DNA of 64,000 nucleotides, from NCBI GenBank assembly GCA_903851465.1, contig CAINOI010000062.1, positions 1 to 64,000 of the forward strand, in the 5' to 3' direction. Made by a program: the position numbers and the translations under genes. The first letter of the stretch is position 1. Each line of letters opens with the position of its first letter. This document shows positions 1 through 7,203 of this stretch, in pieces. The notes below the pieces were generated by a model. The model searched no databases and was not told the origin of the DNA. It worked only from the letters and a program-made list of their open reading frames with translations. This stretch comes from an uncultured Bacteroidota bacterium (GTDB taxonomy: Bacteria; Bacteroidota; Bacteroidia; Chitinophagales; Chitinophagaceae).

Positions 1-116
1 AAGAATTAGGCCCAGAGATGAAGAGCACAGGAGAAGCCATCCGCTTTATCAAAGACTTACGCGATCCTTATTTCAGAACCTTGTACAAAGAGCGTTCTAT
101 GAATCTTTCAAGATAA
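1..116 (+). CDS. carB: Carbamoyl-phosphate synthase large subunit, C-terminal end (partial)
   Basis: Only the last 37 codons lie in the window; the first complete codon is at base 3 and the stop TAA is at 114-116. The visible peptide begins ELGPEMKSTGEA and ends KERSMNLSR. LGPEMKSTGE is the conserved C-terminal (allosteric, MGS-like domain) signature of the large subunit of carbamoyl-phosphate synthase, which makes carbamoyl phosphate for pyrimidine and arginine synthesis. It is too short for the ORF track. A strong terminator follows directly. Two other pyrimidine genes, pyrC and pyrD, lie further along the window but not in the same operon. The assignment rests on this short tail, but the motif is distinctive. 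Confidence 0.85.
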   Translation, partial: ELGPEMKSTGEAIRFIKDLRDPYFRTLYKERSMNLSR

Positions 117-119
117 ATT

Positions 120-149
120 AAAAAGCCCTTAATTTCTTAAGGGCTTTTT
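120..149 (+). terminator. Rho-independent terminator after carB
   Basis: A perfect 13-bp stem (AAAAAGCCCTTAA with TTAAGGGCTTTTT) encloses a TTTC loop and ends in a T run, 3 bp after the carB stop. The A/T flanks make it usable from either strand, so it may also stop transcription arriving from the convergent peptidase gene. Confidence 0.9.
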
Positions 150-187
150 CAATGTCATAGGATTTTCTTAAAACCTTATATCGTTAA

Positions 188-260
188 ATTTAAAATATAG
201 TACCCCGAGAGCGATATCGGTTCTTTCCGCTTGAGCGCGAGGGGTAGCTATATTTTAAAT
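188..260. repeat. Long imperfect inverted repeat / hairpin element
   Basis: ATTTAAAATATAGTACCCC at 188-206 pairs with GGGGTAGCTATATTTTAAAT at 241-260, giving a 19-bp stem with one bulged G (247). The 34-nt loop is GC-rich and holds short inner palindromes such as CGATATCG. It sits between two convergent genes, after the carB terminator and 13 bp past the end of the M28 peptidase gene. It lacks a clean T tract on either side, so it is not a textbook terminator. It could be a structured 3' UTR, an interspersed palindromic repeat or a small MITE remnant; none of these can be decided from this window. Confidence 0.7.
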
Positions 261-273
261 GTTAGAAATGGAA

Positions 274-1650
274 TTATAAGTTCGTTCCGTACTGGTCAAT
301 TAAATAAATCACCGCCGCCATATTCACCGCACCTAATAATAGTTCACGCTTGTTTACATTTTCAAATACATCTGTTTTAGCATGGTGTAAATCAAAATAG
401 CGTTGACTATCAGGAACCAATCCTGCAAGTACAATAGATGCATTGACATTCTTTAATGGGCCAATATCAGCGCCACCGCCACCTGCTGTAATTTCAGTAC
501 CATAAGGTTTTAATAAATTAGCCCATTGTTGGAATTTTTTAAACTGCTCAGGGCTTGTTGCACTGATACCTATCGCTCTTGGTGTAAATCCACCTGCATC
601 ACTTTCTAAAGCAAAAACATGTTTTTCATTATTTTGTTTTGCAAGTTCTGCATACTTAGCGCCACCTTTTCCACCATTCTCTTCGTTTGCAAATAATACA
701 AAACGAATGGTTCTTTTAGGCTTATAGTTCAAGGCTTTCATGGTGCGTAAAATTTCCATCGTTTGTACAATCCCAGCGCCATCATCATGTGCACCTTCGT
801 TCACATCCCAACTATCTAAGTGACCACCAACAGTGATAATTTCATTTGGAAACTCAGTACCTTTGATTTCTGCCACGACATTGTTTTCATCTGCATCAGG
901 CAAAAAGAAACCATAGGTTTGCATTTGCACACGCAGTTGCTTGTTTCTAGATTGATTCCAAACTCTTTTGGCATCATTTGGACCTAGTGCCACAGCAGGA
1001 ATTTTTGGATACGCTTCGTCATACACCATTGTACCAGTATGCGGTGCGTTATCAGTAGCTGTACTTAAAGAATGAATCATCACGCCTACTGCGCCATATT
1101 TAGCGGCTCTGCTAGCACCAGATCGGCGATACACGCCTGACTCTCCGTATGCTTTAAAAGTTTGAATCGTAGTTGGATCAAATTGACTATGGAAGTAAAC
1201 AATCTTCCCTTTTACTTCGTCTTTTCTTTTTTCAAGTTCATCAAAATTAGCTACTGCTAATAATTCTGCTTCAATTAAACCATTGCTTGATAAAGAATTT
1301 CCTAATGCAAATACTTCTAACTTTTCTATCATTGGTTTGCCATCTGCAGCAACCACTGCACTAAAATCTTTACCGCCTCTTTGCCAATTGGGTGTTTTAC
1401 ATGCTTGCATAACTACCTTGTCAGGCTTAAATGATTCCATATGTTGTTTGCCCCAAATGGCTGCATTTTGTTGTTGAGGAGAACCTGCTAAACGTCCACC
1501 AATCGACTTGGTTAACTCTCTTAATAAGTCATAAGCTTTACCATTTTTCATGATCTCGTCGGACATCATTTTAATAGTAGTGCTATCTGTTTTTGATTGC
1601 GCCTGTAACATCAATGGAAGGGCAAAAAGGAAAAGGAAAATTTTACGCAT
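274..1650 (-). CDS. Secreted M28 family metallopeptidase, carboxypeptidase Q-like
   Basis: A 458-residue exported peptidase. Residues 1-18 (MRKIFLFLFALPLMLQAQS) form a signal peptide. A protease-associated (PA)-type region occupies about 120-240, and an M28 zinc peptidase domain follows from about 255. Metal and catalytic residues are visible: GGHLDSWDV (H277), the bridging Asp in AHDDG (D289), FANEENG (E323 catalytic, E324 ligand), ESDAG (D351) and DLHHAKTD (H422/H423). Their spacing follows human carboxypeptidase Q (PGCP), a dipeptidase, so release of amino acids from small peptides in the periplasm or outside the cell is the inferred role. It is a single gene on the minus strand, divergent from bshA and ending near a long hairpin. 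The ATG choice is set by the signal peptide. Confidence 0.9.
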   Translation of the reverse strand: MRKIFLFLFALPLMLQAQSKTDSTTIKMMSDEIMKNGKAYDLLRELTKSIGGRLAGSPQQQNAAIWGKQHMESFKPDKVVMQACKTPNWQRGGKDFSAVVAADGKPMIEKLEVFALGNSLSSNGLIEAELLAVANFDELEKRKDEVKGKIVYFHSQFDPTTIQTFKAYGESGVYRRSGASRAAKYGAVGVMIHSLSTATDNAPHTGTMVYDEAYPKIPAVALGPNDAKRVWNQSRNKQLRVQMQTYGFFLPDADENNVVAEIKGTEFPNEIITVGGHLDSWDVNEGAHDDGAGIVQTMEILRTMKALNYKPKRTIRFVLFANEENGGKGGAKYAELAKQNNEKHVFALESDAGGFTPRAIGISATSPEQFKKFQQWANLLKPYGTEITAGGGGADIGPLKNVNASIVLAGLVPDSQRYFDLHHAKTDVFENVNKRELLLGAVNMAAVIYLIDQYGTNL

Positions 1651-1741
1651 AATCGGCTTGTTTTAACTTTCAAATAATTTATTAAATATAACTAAACTTT
1701 GTCGATTTTTTAGTTGTTCTTTGTAGTCACAATAGCTCAAA

Positions 1742-2878
1742 ATGAAGATCGGAATAGTTTGTTATCCTACATTTGGTGGTAGTGGCGTCTTAGCCACAGA
1801 ACTTGGAAAAGCTTTAGCAGATAAAGGACATGAAATCCATTTTATCACCTACCAACAACCGGTTCGTTTAAATGGCTTTCACGAAAATATATTTTACCAC
1901 GAGGTAAGGGTGCCTACTTATCCCTTGTTTGACTTCCCTCCCTATGAATTAGCATTGGCAAGTACCATGGTGGATGTCATTTTAAACCATGACCTAGATT
2001 TGATCCATGCACACTATGCGATTCCTCATGCTTCTGCTGCTTATACTGCTAAGCAAATTGTGAAACAAAAAACTGGCAGACTAGTACCAGTCATTACTAC
2101 TTTACATGGCACAGATATCACATTGGTTGGTCGAGATAAAACTTACGAACCAGTAGTCACTTTTTCTATCAATGAAAGTGATGCCATTACTGCTGTTTCT
2201 GAAAACTTAAAGCAAGAAACTTTAAAACATTTTGAGATTCGCAAAGAGATAGAGGTGATTCACAATTTTGTGGACTTAAAAAGATTTAATAAAAAACCAT
2301 TGGCTGCTTTTAAAAAAGTAGTTGCTGCACATGACGAAAAAATTGTGGTGCATGCATCCAACTTTAGAAAAATTAAAAGGATTGGGGATGTGATGGAAAT
2401 TTTTAAAAATATTCACGCAGCCACGGCTTCTAAATTATTGATGGTGGGCGATGGCCCAGAACGTCCTATTGCTGAGGACTTAGCAAGACAGTATGGTATT
2501 GAGTCAGATGTTCGTTTCTTAGGGAAGCAAGAACAGATGGAAGATATTTTAGCTGTGAGTGATTTATTCTTATTGCCTTCTGAATATGAAAGTTTTGGCT
2601 TAGTTGCATTAGAAGCAATGGCTTCCAGTGTGGCAGTGATTAGCTCCAATGCTGGAGGATTAGGTGAAATCAATATAGATGGAAAAACAGGCTACACTGC
2701 AAATGTGGGTGACGTAGCTACTATGAGCGAAAGAGCCATTCAACTTTTAAATGATGATGCGCAACTAAAAGCCTTTAAGCACAATGCTTTAGAGCAGGCT
2801 AAATTATTTGACATTCACCATATCATTCCGATGTACGAAAATTTGTATCGTCGTTATTGCAGGACTGGAGATTGCTAA
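1742..2878 (+). CDS. bshA: N-acetyl-alpha-D-glucosaminyl L-malate synthase BshA
   Basis: A 378-residue GT4 glycosyltransferase for the first step of bacillithiol synthesis: UDP-GlcNAc plus L-malate to GlcNAc-malate. The N-terminus MKIGIVCYPTFGGSGVLATELG is the BshA hallmark. HAHYAIPHA and TTLHGTDITLVG are also typical of BshA, and the E-x7-E nucleotide-sugar motif appears as EYESFGLVALEAM near residue 280. The length matches the family (370-385). It is cytoplasmic. bshB and bshC are not nearby, which is common because bsh genes are often scattered. It stands alone, converging on the aminotransferase gene. Bacillithiol is established in Firmicutes and in several Bacteroidota, so low-molecular-weight thiol redox buffering is expected here. 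Confidence 0.93.
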   Translation: MKIGIVCYPTFGGSGVLATELGKALADKGHEIHFITYQQPVRLNGFHENIFYHEVRVPTYPLFDFPPYELALASTMVDVILNHDLDLIHAHYAIPHASAAYTAKQIVKQKTGRLVPVITTLHGTDITLVGRDKTYEPVVTFSINESDAITAVSENLKQETLKHFEIRKEIEVIHNFVDLKRFNKKPLAAFKKVVAAHDEKIVVHASNFRKIKRIGDVMEIFKNIHAATASKLLMVGDGPERPIAEDLARQYGIESDVRFLGKQEQMEDILAVSDLFLLPSEYESFGLVALEAMASSVAVISSNAGGLGEINIDGKTGYTANVGDVATMSERAIQLLNDDAQLKAFKHNALEQAKLFDIHHIIPMYENLYRRYCRTGDC

Positions 2879-2918
2879 ATTTATTCGACGACCAATTGTA
2901 GTTGAATGATTGATTCAA

Positions 2919-4112
2919 TTATAAAGATTGGTCAATACTTTCAATGATTTTTTGCACAGCGATTTTTAATTCTTCCATCGTAATACTCAATGGTGGCGCT
3001 ATTCTAATACGATCTTCAGCAAATAAGAACCAATCTGTGATGACCCCATTGACTACACAGTTCGCTGCAATTTTTTGGGTCAATGCAGCCGTTTCAAATT
3101 GCAAAGACATCCAAAGTCCTTTATGATGTTTGTTCAAGATGGCTGGATGTGTTAATGCATTTACCAAATATTGCTCTTTTGCTTTGACCTCATCCATCCA
3201 ACCCGATTCAAGCAATACTTCTAAGCCTGCATTTCCAGCAGCACATGCAACAGGGTTTCCACCAAAAGTAGTGATATGGCCTAATACAGGATTATAAGTT
3301 AAAGTACCCATCATGGCTGGAGAACTAATAAATGCCCCCAATGGCAAACCTGCTCCCAATGCTTTTCCTGTCAATAAAATATCAGGTATAACCCCATATT
3401 GTTCAAAAGCAAATAAGCTGCCTGTTCTACCAAAACCAGATTGAATTTCATCAAAAATCAATAAAATACAAAGGGCGTCACATTTAGTTCTTAATGCTTT
3501 TAACCATGCAGCAGATGCAGCTGTAATACCAGTTTCGGCTTGCACAGGTTCTACCATCACACAAGCAACATGATGATCTATCAATTCAATGTCCTCCAAG
3601 TTATTGTACCTAAGATGCAATACATCTGGTAATAATGGACGATAAGCATTCCTAAAATATTCGTCCCCCATTACACTCAAAGCCCCTTGTGTACTGCCAT
3701 GATATGCCCCATCAAATGCAATCATTCTGGTGCGCTTTGTAACACGCTTCGCCAATTTCATAGCACCCTCTGCCGCTTCTGCGCCACTATTGGTAAAATA
3801 AATGGATTGCAAATTTTCTGGCAATAAAGACAATAAAGTTTTTGCATATTGCACCTGCGGTGATTGAATGAATTCCCCATACACAATCACATGCATGTAC
3901 TGTTTAATTTGTTGTTCTATCGCAGCAATCACTTTTGGATGACTATGTCCAATATTACAAACACTAAATCCTGCAATCATATCGATATAAGCTTTGCCTT
4001 CTGTGTCATGAATATAAATGCCTTCGGCACGAGTGACCTCTAGCCCAATGGGCTTAGGTGAGGTTTGTGCTAAATGCTGTAAAAAAAATTGTCTATTGTT
4101 TAATCTGGACAT
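2919..4112 (-). CDS. Class III (aspartate aminotransferase family) PLP-dependent aminotransferase
   Basis: A 397-residue fold-type I PLP enzyme. I start at ATG 4112 (MSRLNNRQFF) rather than the track start at 4310, because the 66-residue extension would lie inside the divergent gamma-carbonic anhydrase gene and has no family similarity. Motifs: FTNSGAEAAEGAMKLA, AFDGAYHGSTQGA, the metal-like IFDEIQSGFGRTG (D221), and the Schiff-base lysine in LLTGKALGAGLP (K250). Family members include acetylornithine, ornithine, 4-aminobutyrate and lysine-epsilon aminotransferases; the sequence alone does not settle the substrate. No arginine genes are adjacent, so ArgD is not favoured. It is divergent from the carbonic anhydrase gene with only 34 bp between, so the promoters must overlap. 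Confidence 0.9.
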   Translation of the reverse strand: MSRLNNRQFFLQHLAQTSPKPIGLEVTRAEGIYIHDTEGKAYIDMIAGFSVCNIGHSHPKVIAAIEQQIKQYMHVIVYGEFIQSPQVQYAKTLLSLLPENLQSIYFTNSGAEAAEGAMKLAKRVTKRTRMIAFDGAYHGSTQGALSVMGDEYFRNAYRPLLPDVLHLRYNNLEDIELIDHHVACVMVEPVQAETGITAASAAWLKALRTKCDALCILLIFDEIQSGFGRTGSLFAFEQYGVIPDILLTGKALGAGLPLGAFISSPAMMGTLTYNPVLGHITTFGGNPVACAAGNAGLEVLLESGWMDEVKAKEQYLVNALTHPAILNKHHKGLWMSLQFETAALTQKIAANCVVNGVITDWFLFAEDRIRIAPPLSITMEELKIAVQKIIESIDQSL

Positions 4113-4146
4113 TCGGTATAAATTGCAGTACAAAAGTCGCATTTTT

Positions 4147-4689
4147 ATGGCAACCATACTACCTGTTAACGGAAAAGAACCCCAAATTGGTGAAAATTGT
4201 TTTATTGCACCCAATGCCACCATTGTGGGTGAAGTCAGCATGGGGGCAGATTGTTCTGTATGGTTCAATGCCGTGATTCGCGGCGATGTGCATTTTATCA
4301 AAATGGGCAATAAAGTGAATGTGCAAGATGGTGCTATTATTCATTGTACTTATCAAAAACACCCCACTAATATTGGTAACAATGTATCAATTGGCCACAA
4401 TGCCATGGTGCATGGTTGTACCATTCATGACAATGTATTAATAGGCATGGGCAGTATTGTGATGGATGCCTGTGTGGTCCACTCCAATGCGATTATTGCA
4501 GCTGGGGCAGTGGTATTAGAAGGCACGATTGTAGAAGCTGGAAGTATTTATGCTGGCGTACCTGCAAAAAAAGTGAAGATGGTTTCGGAAGATTTAATTC
4601 ATGGAGAAATTAATAGAATCTCTAATAATTATGTCAAATATGCATCTTGGTTTGGCGATTATAACGATGCACCTCATACGACCAAGTAA
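4147..4689 (+). CDS. Gamma-carbonic anhydrase family protein (hexapeptide-repeat)
   Basis: A 180-residue left-handed beta-helix protein of the YrdA/PaaY/CaiE branch. The track ORF starts at 4018, but its first 43 residues overlap the divergent aminotransferase; ATG 4147 (MATILPVNG) fits the family length. Hexapeptide repeats run from about residue 18 to 155 (IAPNATIVGEVSMG, VSIGHNAMVHGCTI, AGAVV). Three histidines, H66 (IIHC), H84 (IGHN) and H89 (VHGC), have the spacing of the zinc/iron ligands of Cam-type gamma-carbonic anhydrase, with R44 and D46 nearby. Many relatives of this short form show weak or no CO2 hydration activity, so the catalytic role is not assured. It is probably a cytoplasmic trimer. 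It converges on rsgA. Confidence 0.88.
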   Translation: MATILPVNGKEPQIGENCFIAPNATIVGEVSMGADCSVWFNAVIRGDVHFIKMGNKVNVQDGAIIHCTYQKHPTNIGNNVSIGHNAMVHGCTIHDNVLIGMGSIVMDACVVHSNAIIAAGAVVLEGTIVEAGSIYAGVPAKKVKMVSEDLIHGEINRISNNYVKYASWFGDYNDAPHTTK

Positions 4690-4707
4690 GTGGACGAATA
4701 AAGTAGT

Positions 4708-5634
4708 CTAGTATTTTTTTTCTTCGATCCCATGCCATAAATCCACATAACTAAAAAAGCGTGCTTCAGATATGATGCCTTTTTCTACAGCCGCTTTCAC
4801 CGCACATCCTGGCTCATTGATATGTTGGCAATTGTTGAATTGGCAACCCTGCATTTTAGCACGCATTTCAGGAAAATATTGCGCCAATTCTTCCTTTGCT
4901 AAATTCACCAATCCTAATTCACGCATACCCGGTGTATCAATCACAGCGCCACCTCCAGGATAATCATACATTTGCGCAAATGTAGTCGTATGCATACCTT
5001 TTCCACTCCATCCACTCACCTCTTGTGTGGTTAAATCAAGGTGTGGAAATAAATAATTGATTAAAGAAGATTTACCAACACCACTATGTCCACTGACTAA
5101 GGTGGTTTTGTTTTTTAATAAATCATGCAATGGCTCTAAGCCTATTTTTTGCTCAATACTAATCAACAATACTTTATACCCAACCGCCTGGTACATCTCC
5201 TCTAATTCTGCAAACCTTTCTAATTCTTCGGGACCATATAAATCTGCTTTGTTAAACACAATAATTGCAGGAATATGAAACGCTTCACAAGAAACTAAAA
5301 AACGGTCTATAAAGCCTTGGGATGTCTTAGGAGATTTTAATGTTGCTAATAAAATAGATTGATCCATATTAGAGGCAATAATATGTTGTTGCCTTTTATT
5401 ATGGGGAGACTGTCTAGCTACATAATTGTCTCTTTCTATAATTTGGTGAATCATCACCGCCTGCTCTACATCCTCCTCCATGGCGCATTCCACCCAATCT
5501 CCCACTGCAATTGGATTGGTAGAAGTGATGGCATCCAATTTAATCACCCCCTTAATGCGGGCTTGACAAAATTGGCCATTTTCCAGCTTTAAACTGTACC
5601 AACTACCTGTAGATTTATAGATCCTTGCTTTCAT
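4708..5634 (-). CDS. rsgA: Ribosome small subunit-dependent GTPase A
   Basis: A 308-residue circularly permuted GTPase that acts in late 30S subunit maturation. I use ATG 5634 (MKARIYKSTG); the longer track start has no family similarity and covers the ubiE promoter region. Domain order: OB-fold (about 1-65), then the G motifs in permuted order G4 FNKADL (NKAD 128-131), G1 GHSGVGKS (182-189) and G3 DTPG (233-236). A C-terminal zinc knuckle has C264, C269, H271 and C277 (CQFNNCQHINEPGC). All elements are intact. It is divergent from ubiE with 48 bp between the starts. Confidence 0.96.
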   Translation of the reverse strand: MKARIYKSTGSWYSLKLENGQFCQARIKGVIKLDAITSTNPIAVGDWVECAMEEDVEQAVMIHQIIERDNYVARQSPHNKRQQHIIASNMDQSILLATLKSPKTSQGFIDRFLVSCEAFHIPAIIVFNKADLYGPEELERFAELEEMYQAVGYKVLLISIEQKIGLEPLHDLLKNKTTLVSGHSGVGKSSLINYLFPHLDLTTQEVSGWSGKGMHTTTFAQMYDYPGGGAVIDTPGMRELGLVNLAKEELAQYFPEMRAKMQGCQFNNCQHINEPGCAVKAAVEKGIISEARFFSYVDLWHGIEEKKY

Positions 5635-5670
5635 GAAAAACGAAGATAAACAAAGCATCCACAAAATCAA

Positions 5671-5678
5671 TATCTTTG
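5671..5678 (+). promoter_or_regulatory. TAnnTTTG -7-like box 4 nt before ubiE/menG
   Basis: TATCTTTG matches the Bacteroidota -7 consensus TAnnTTTG and is followed by GCTT and then the ATG. No good TTTG -33 element lies 19 bp upstream (the bases there are AAAC), so the call rests on the -7 match alone. If used, the mRNA would be leaderless or nearly so. Confidence 0.4.
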
Positions 5679-5682
5679 CTTT

Positions 5683-6426
5683 ATGAGCGAATTTGAACAC
5701 GATAAAATAGTGCCCTATGCAGCAAGTACTGCTGCCAAAAAAGAACAGGTTGCCACTATGTTTGATCATATTGCGAAAAGGTATGATTTTTTAAACCGCT
5801 TTTTAAGCTTGGGGATTGACCAGGGCTGGCGTAAAAAAGCCATTGCTAATTTTGGCCAACAAAAAATGAACCATTTATTAGATATCGCTACAGGAACTGC
5901 GGATATGGCTTTGATGGCGGATAAAACAATTGCACCAAAAAAAATTACTGGGATTGATATTTCCGAGGGCATGATGCAATACGGAAGAATAAAAATTGCA
6001 GACAAAGGATTAAGTGACCGCATTCAATTAATTACTGGCGACAGCACTGCGATTCCTTTTGAAGATGAAACATTTGATGCAGCCATGGTGGCTTTTGGAG
6101 TTCGTAATTTTGCCAATTTAGAGAAAGGATTGAGTGAAATTTATAGGGTGTTACAGCCAGGCAGTAAATTGGTTATTCTAGAATTTTCTCAGCCTAGTAG
6201 TTTTTGGTTCAAACCCATTTATCAATTCTATATGAATTGGATCACACCAACCATTGGCAAACTATTTTCAGGCAATAGAGCTGCCTACCAATATTTAAAT
6301 GATAGTGTCATTGCTTTTCCAGAAGGTAGTGCTTTTATCCATATTTTTGAACAAGTTGGTTTTAAACAAGTCATTCAAAAAAAATTAACCTTAGGCATAT
6401 GCAGTATTTATTGCGGAATAAAATAA
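5683..6426 (+). CDS. menG: Demethylmenaquinone methyltransferase (UbiE/MenG)
   Basis: A 247-residue SAM-dependent C-methyltransferase for the last step of menaquinone synthesis. The family signature FDHIAKRYDFLNRFLSLGID lies at about residues 28-47, the SAM motif LLDIATGTADMAL at about 67, and the post-motif ILEFSQPS near 168; the C-terminus GICSIYCGIK matches the conserved end GI-SIY-G-K. The length is normal for Bacteroidota. Menaquinone rather than ubiquinone is the expected quinone in this phylum, hence menG (also named ubiE). The 3' end overlaps the start of porT by 28 nt, indicating a shared transcript. Confidence 0.95.
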   Translation: MSEFEHDKIVPYAASTAAKKEQVATMFDHIAKRYDFLNRFLSLGIDQGWRKKAIANFGQQKMNHLLDIATGTADMALMADKTIAPKKITGIDISEGMMQYGRIKIADKGLSDRIQLITGDSTAIPFEDETFDAAMVAFGVRNFANLEKGLSEIYRVLQPGSKLVILEFSQPSSFWFKPIYQFYMNWITPTIGKLFSGNRAAYQYLNDSVIAFPEGSAFIHIFEQVGFKQVIQKKLTLGICSIYCGIK

Positions 6427-7193
6427 GCTACTTATTCATAAGCTTGTGTATTAGCAGTGCTGCGATAGCACAGAGGGATGAAGTGTTTCAACCTGATCAC
6501 GACGAACTTCCCTATTATTTTGGGATGAGCATTGGATTTAGCAATAACTATTTAGCGTTTAATAGGGCAAATCGTTTTTTGTCCACAGTCTCCACTTCAA
6601 ATATTGGGGATCCTTATAGTATTATTGAAATTAATCCAATCAATAATCTCTACTACAATCTTGGACTTGTTGGTACTTTAAGATTGACCAAACATGTTTT
6701 ATTAAGAGCTAACCCCACTTTATTAATTATTGGGACAAAGAATGTCATTGATTTTAAGGTGAAGAGAACGCCAAACTTGAGTCAAAAATTAAATGTATCC
6801 TCTAGTATTATTCATTTGCCGCTTGCATTGAAGTTTCAATCCGACAGGTACAACGGGTTTAGGTATAATAATATCATGCGACACTATTTATTGGTGGGCG
6901 GAAAATTTGATTTTGACTTAGCTAGCAATAAAGCAGGTAAAATTACCACGCCGTCTACAGGCATTTCGGTTTTGCCCATCACTTACCCAAGTGTGTTAAA
7001 AGGAACCGATTTAGGGGCTGAAATTGGCGTTGGAGTAAGCTTTTACCTAAGGTATGCTACTATTTCTCCTGAAGTTAAATTTAGTTATGGACTTAAGGAC
7101 TTACATCAATTAAATGGCACCTACCCATTGATGAATACCTTAGATAAAGTGAGTTCTAATTTTGTCTATTTCACGATTCATATAGAAAACTAA
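6399..7193 (+). CDS. porT: PorT family outer-membrane beta-barrel protein (type IX secretion)
   Basis: A 264-residue exported protein with a signal peptide (KISYLFISLCISSAAIAQR, about residues 8-26). The remainder alternates polar and hydrophobic stretches typical of a small beta-barrel: FGMSIGFSNNYLAF, YNLGLVGTLRLTKHVLLRANPTLL, LLVGGKFDFDLAS, EIGVGVSFYLRYATISPEVKFSYGL. This pattern and the position directly behind ubiE match PorT, an outer-membrane component needed for type IX secretion and gliding in Bacteroidota. The start overlaps the ubiE 3' end by 28 nt. Other T9SS core genes (porK-N, sov) are not in the window, so the system itself is inferred. Confidence 0.82.
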   Translation: MQYLLRNKISYLFISLCISSAAIAQRDEVFQPDHDELPYYFGMSIGFSNNYLAFNRANRFLSTVSTSNIGDPYSIIEINPINNLYYNLGLVGTLRLTKHVLLRANPTLLIIGTKNVIDFKVKRTPNLSQKLNVSSSIIHLPLALKFQSDRYNGFRYNNIMRHYLLVGGKFDFDLASNKAGKITTPSTGISVLPITYPSVLKGTDLGAEIGVGVSFYLRYATISPEVKFSYGLKDLHQLNGTYPLMNTLDKVSSNFVYFTIHIEN

Positions 7194-7203
7194 AATACTT
7201 TTT

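Noticed and set aside
4113-4310. N-terminal extension of the aminotransferase ORF
   Set aside because: It lies inside the divergent gamma-carbonic anhydrase gene and does not resemble any aminotransferase N-terminus.
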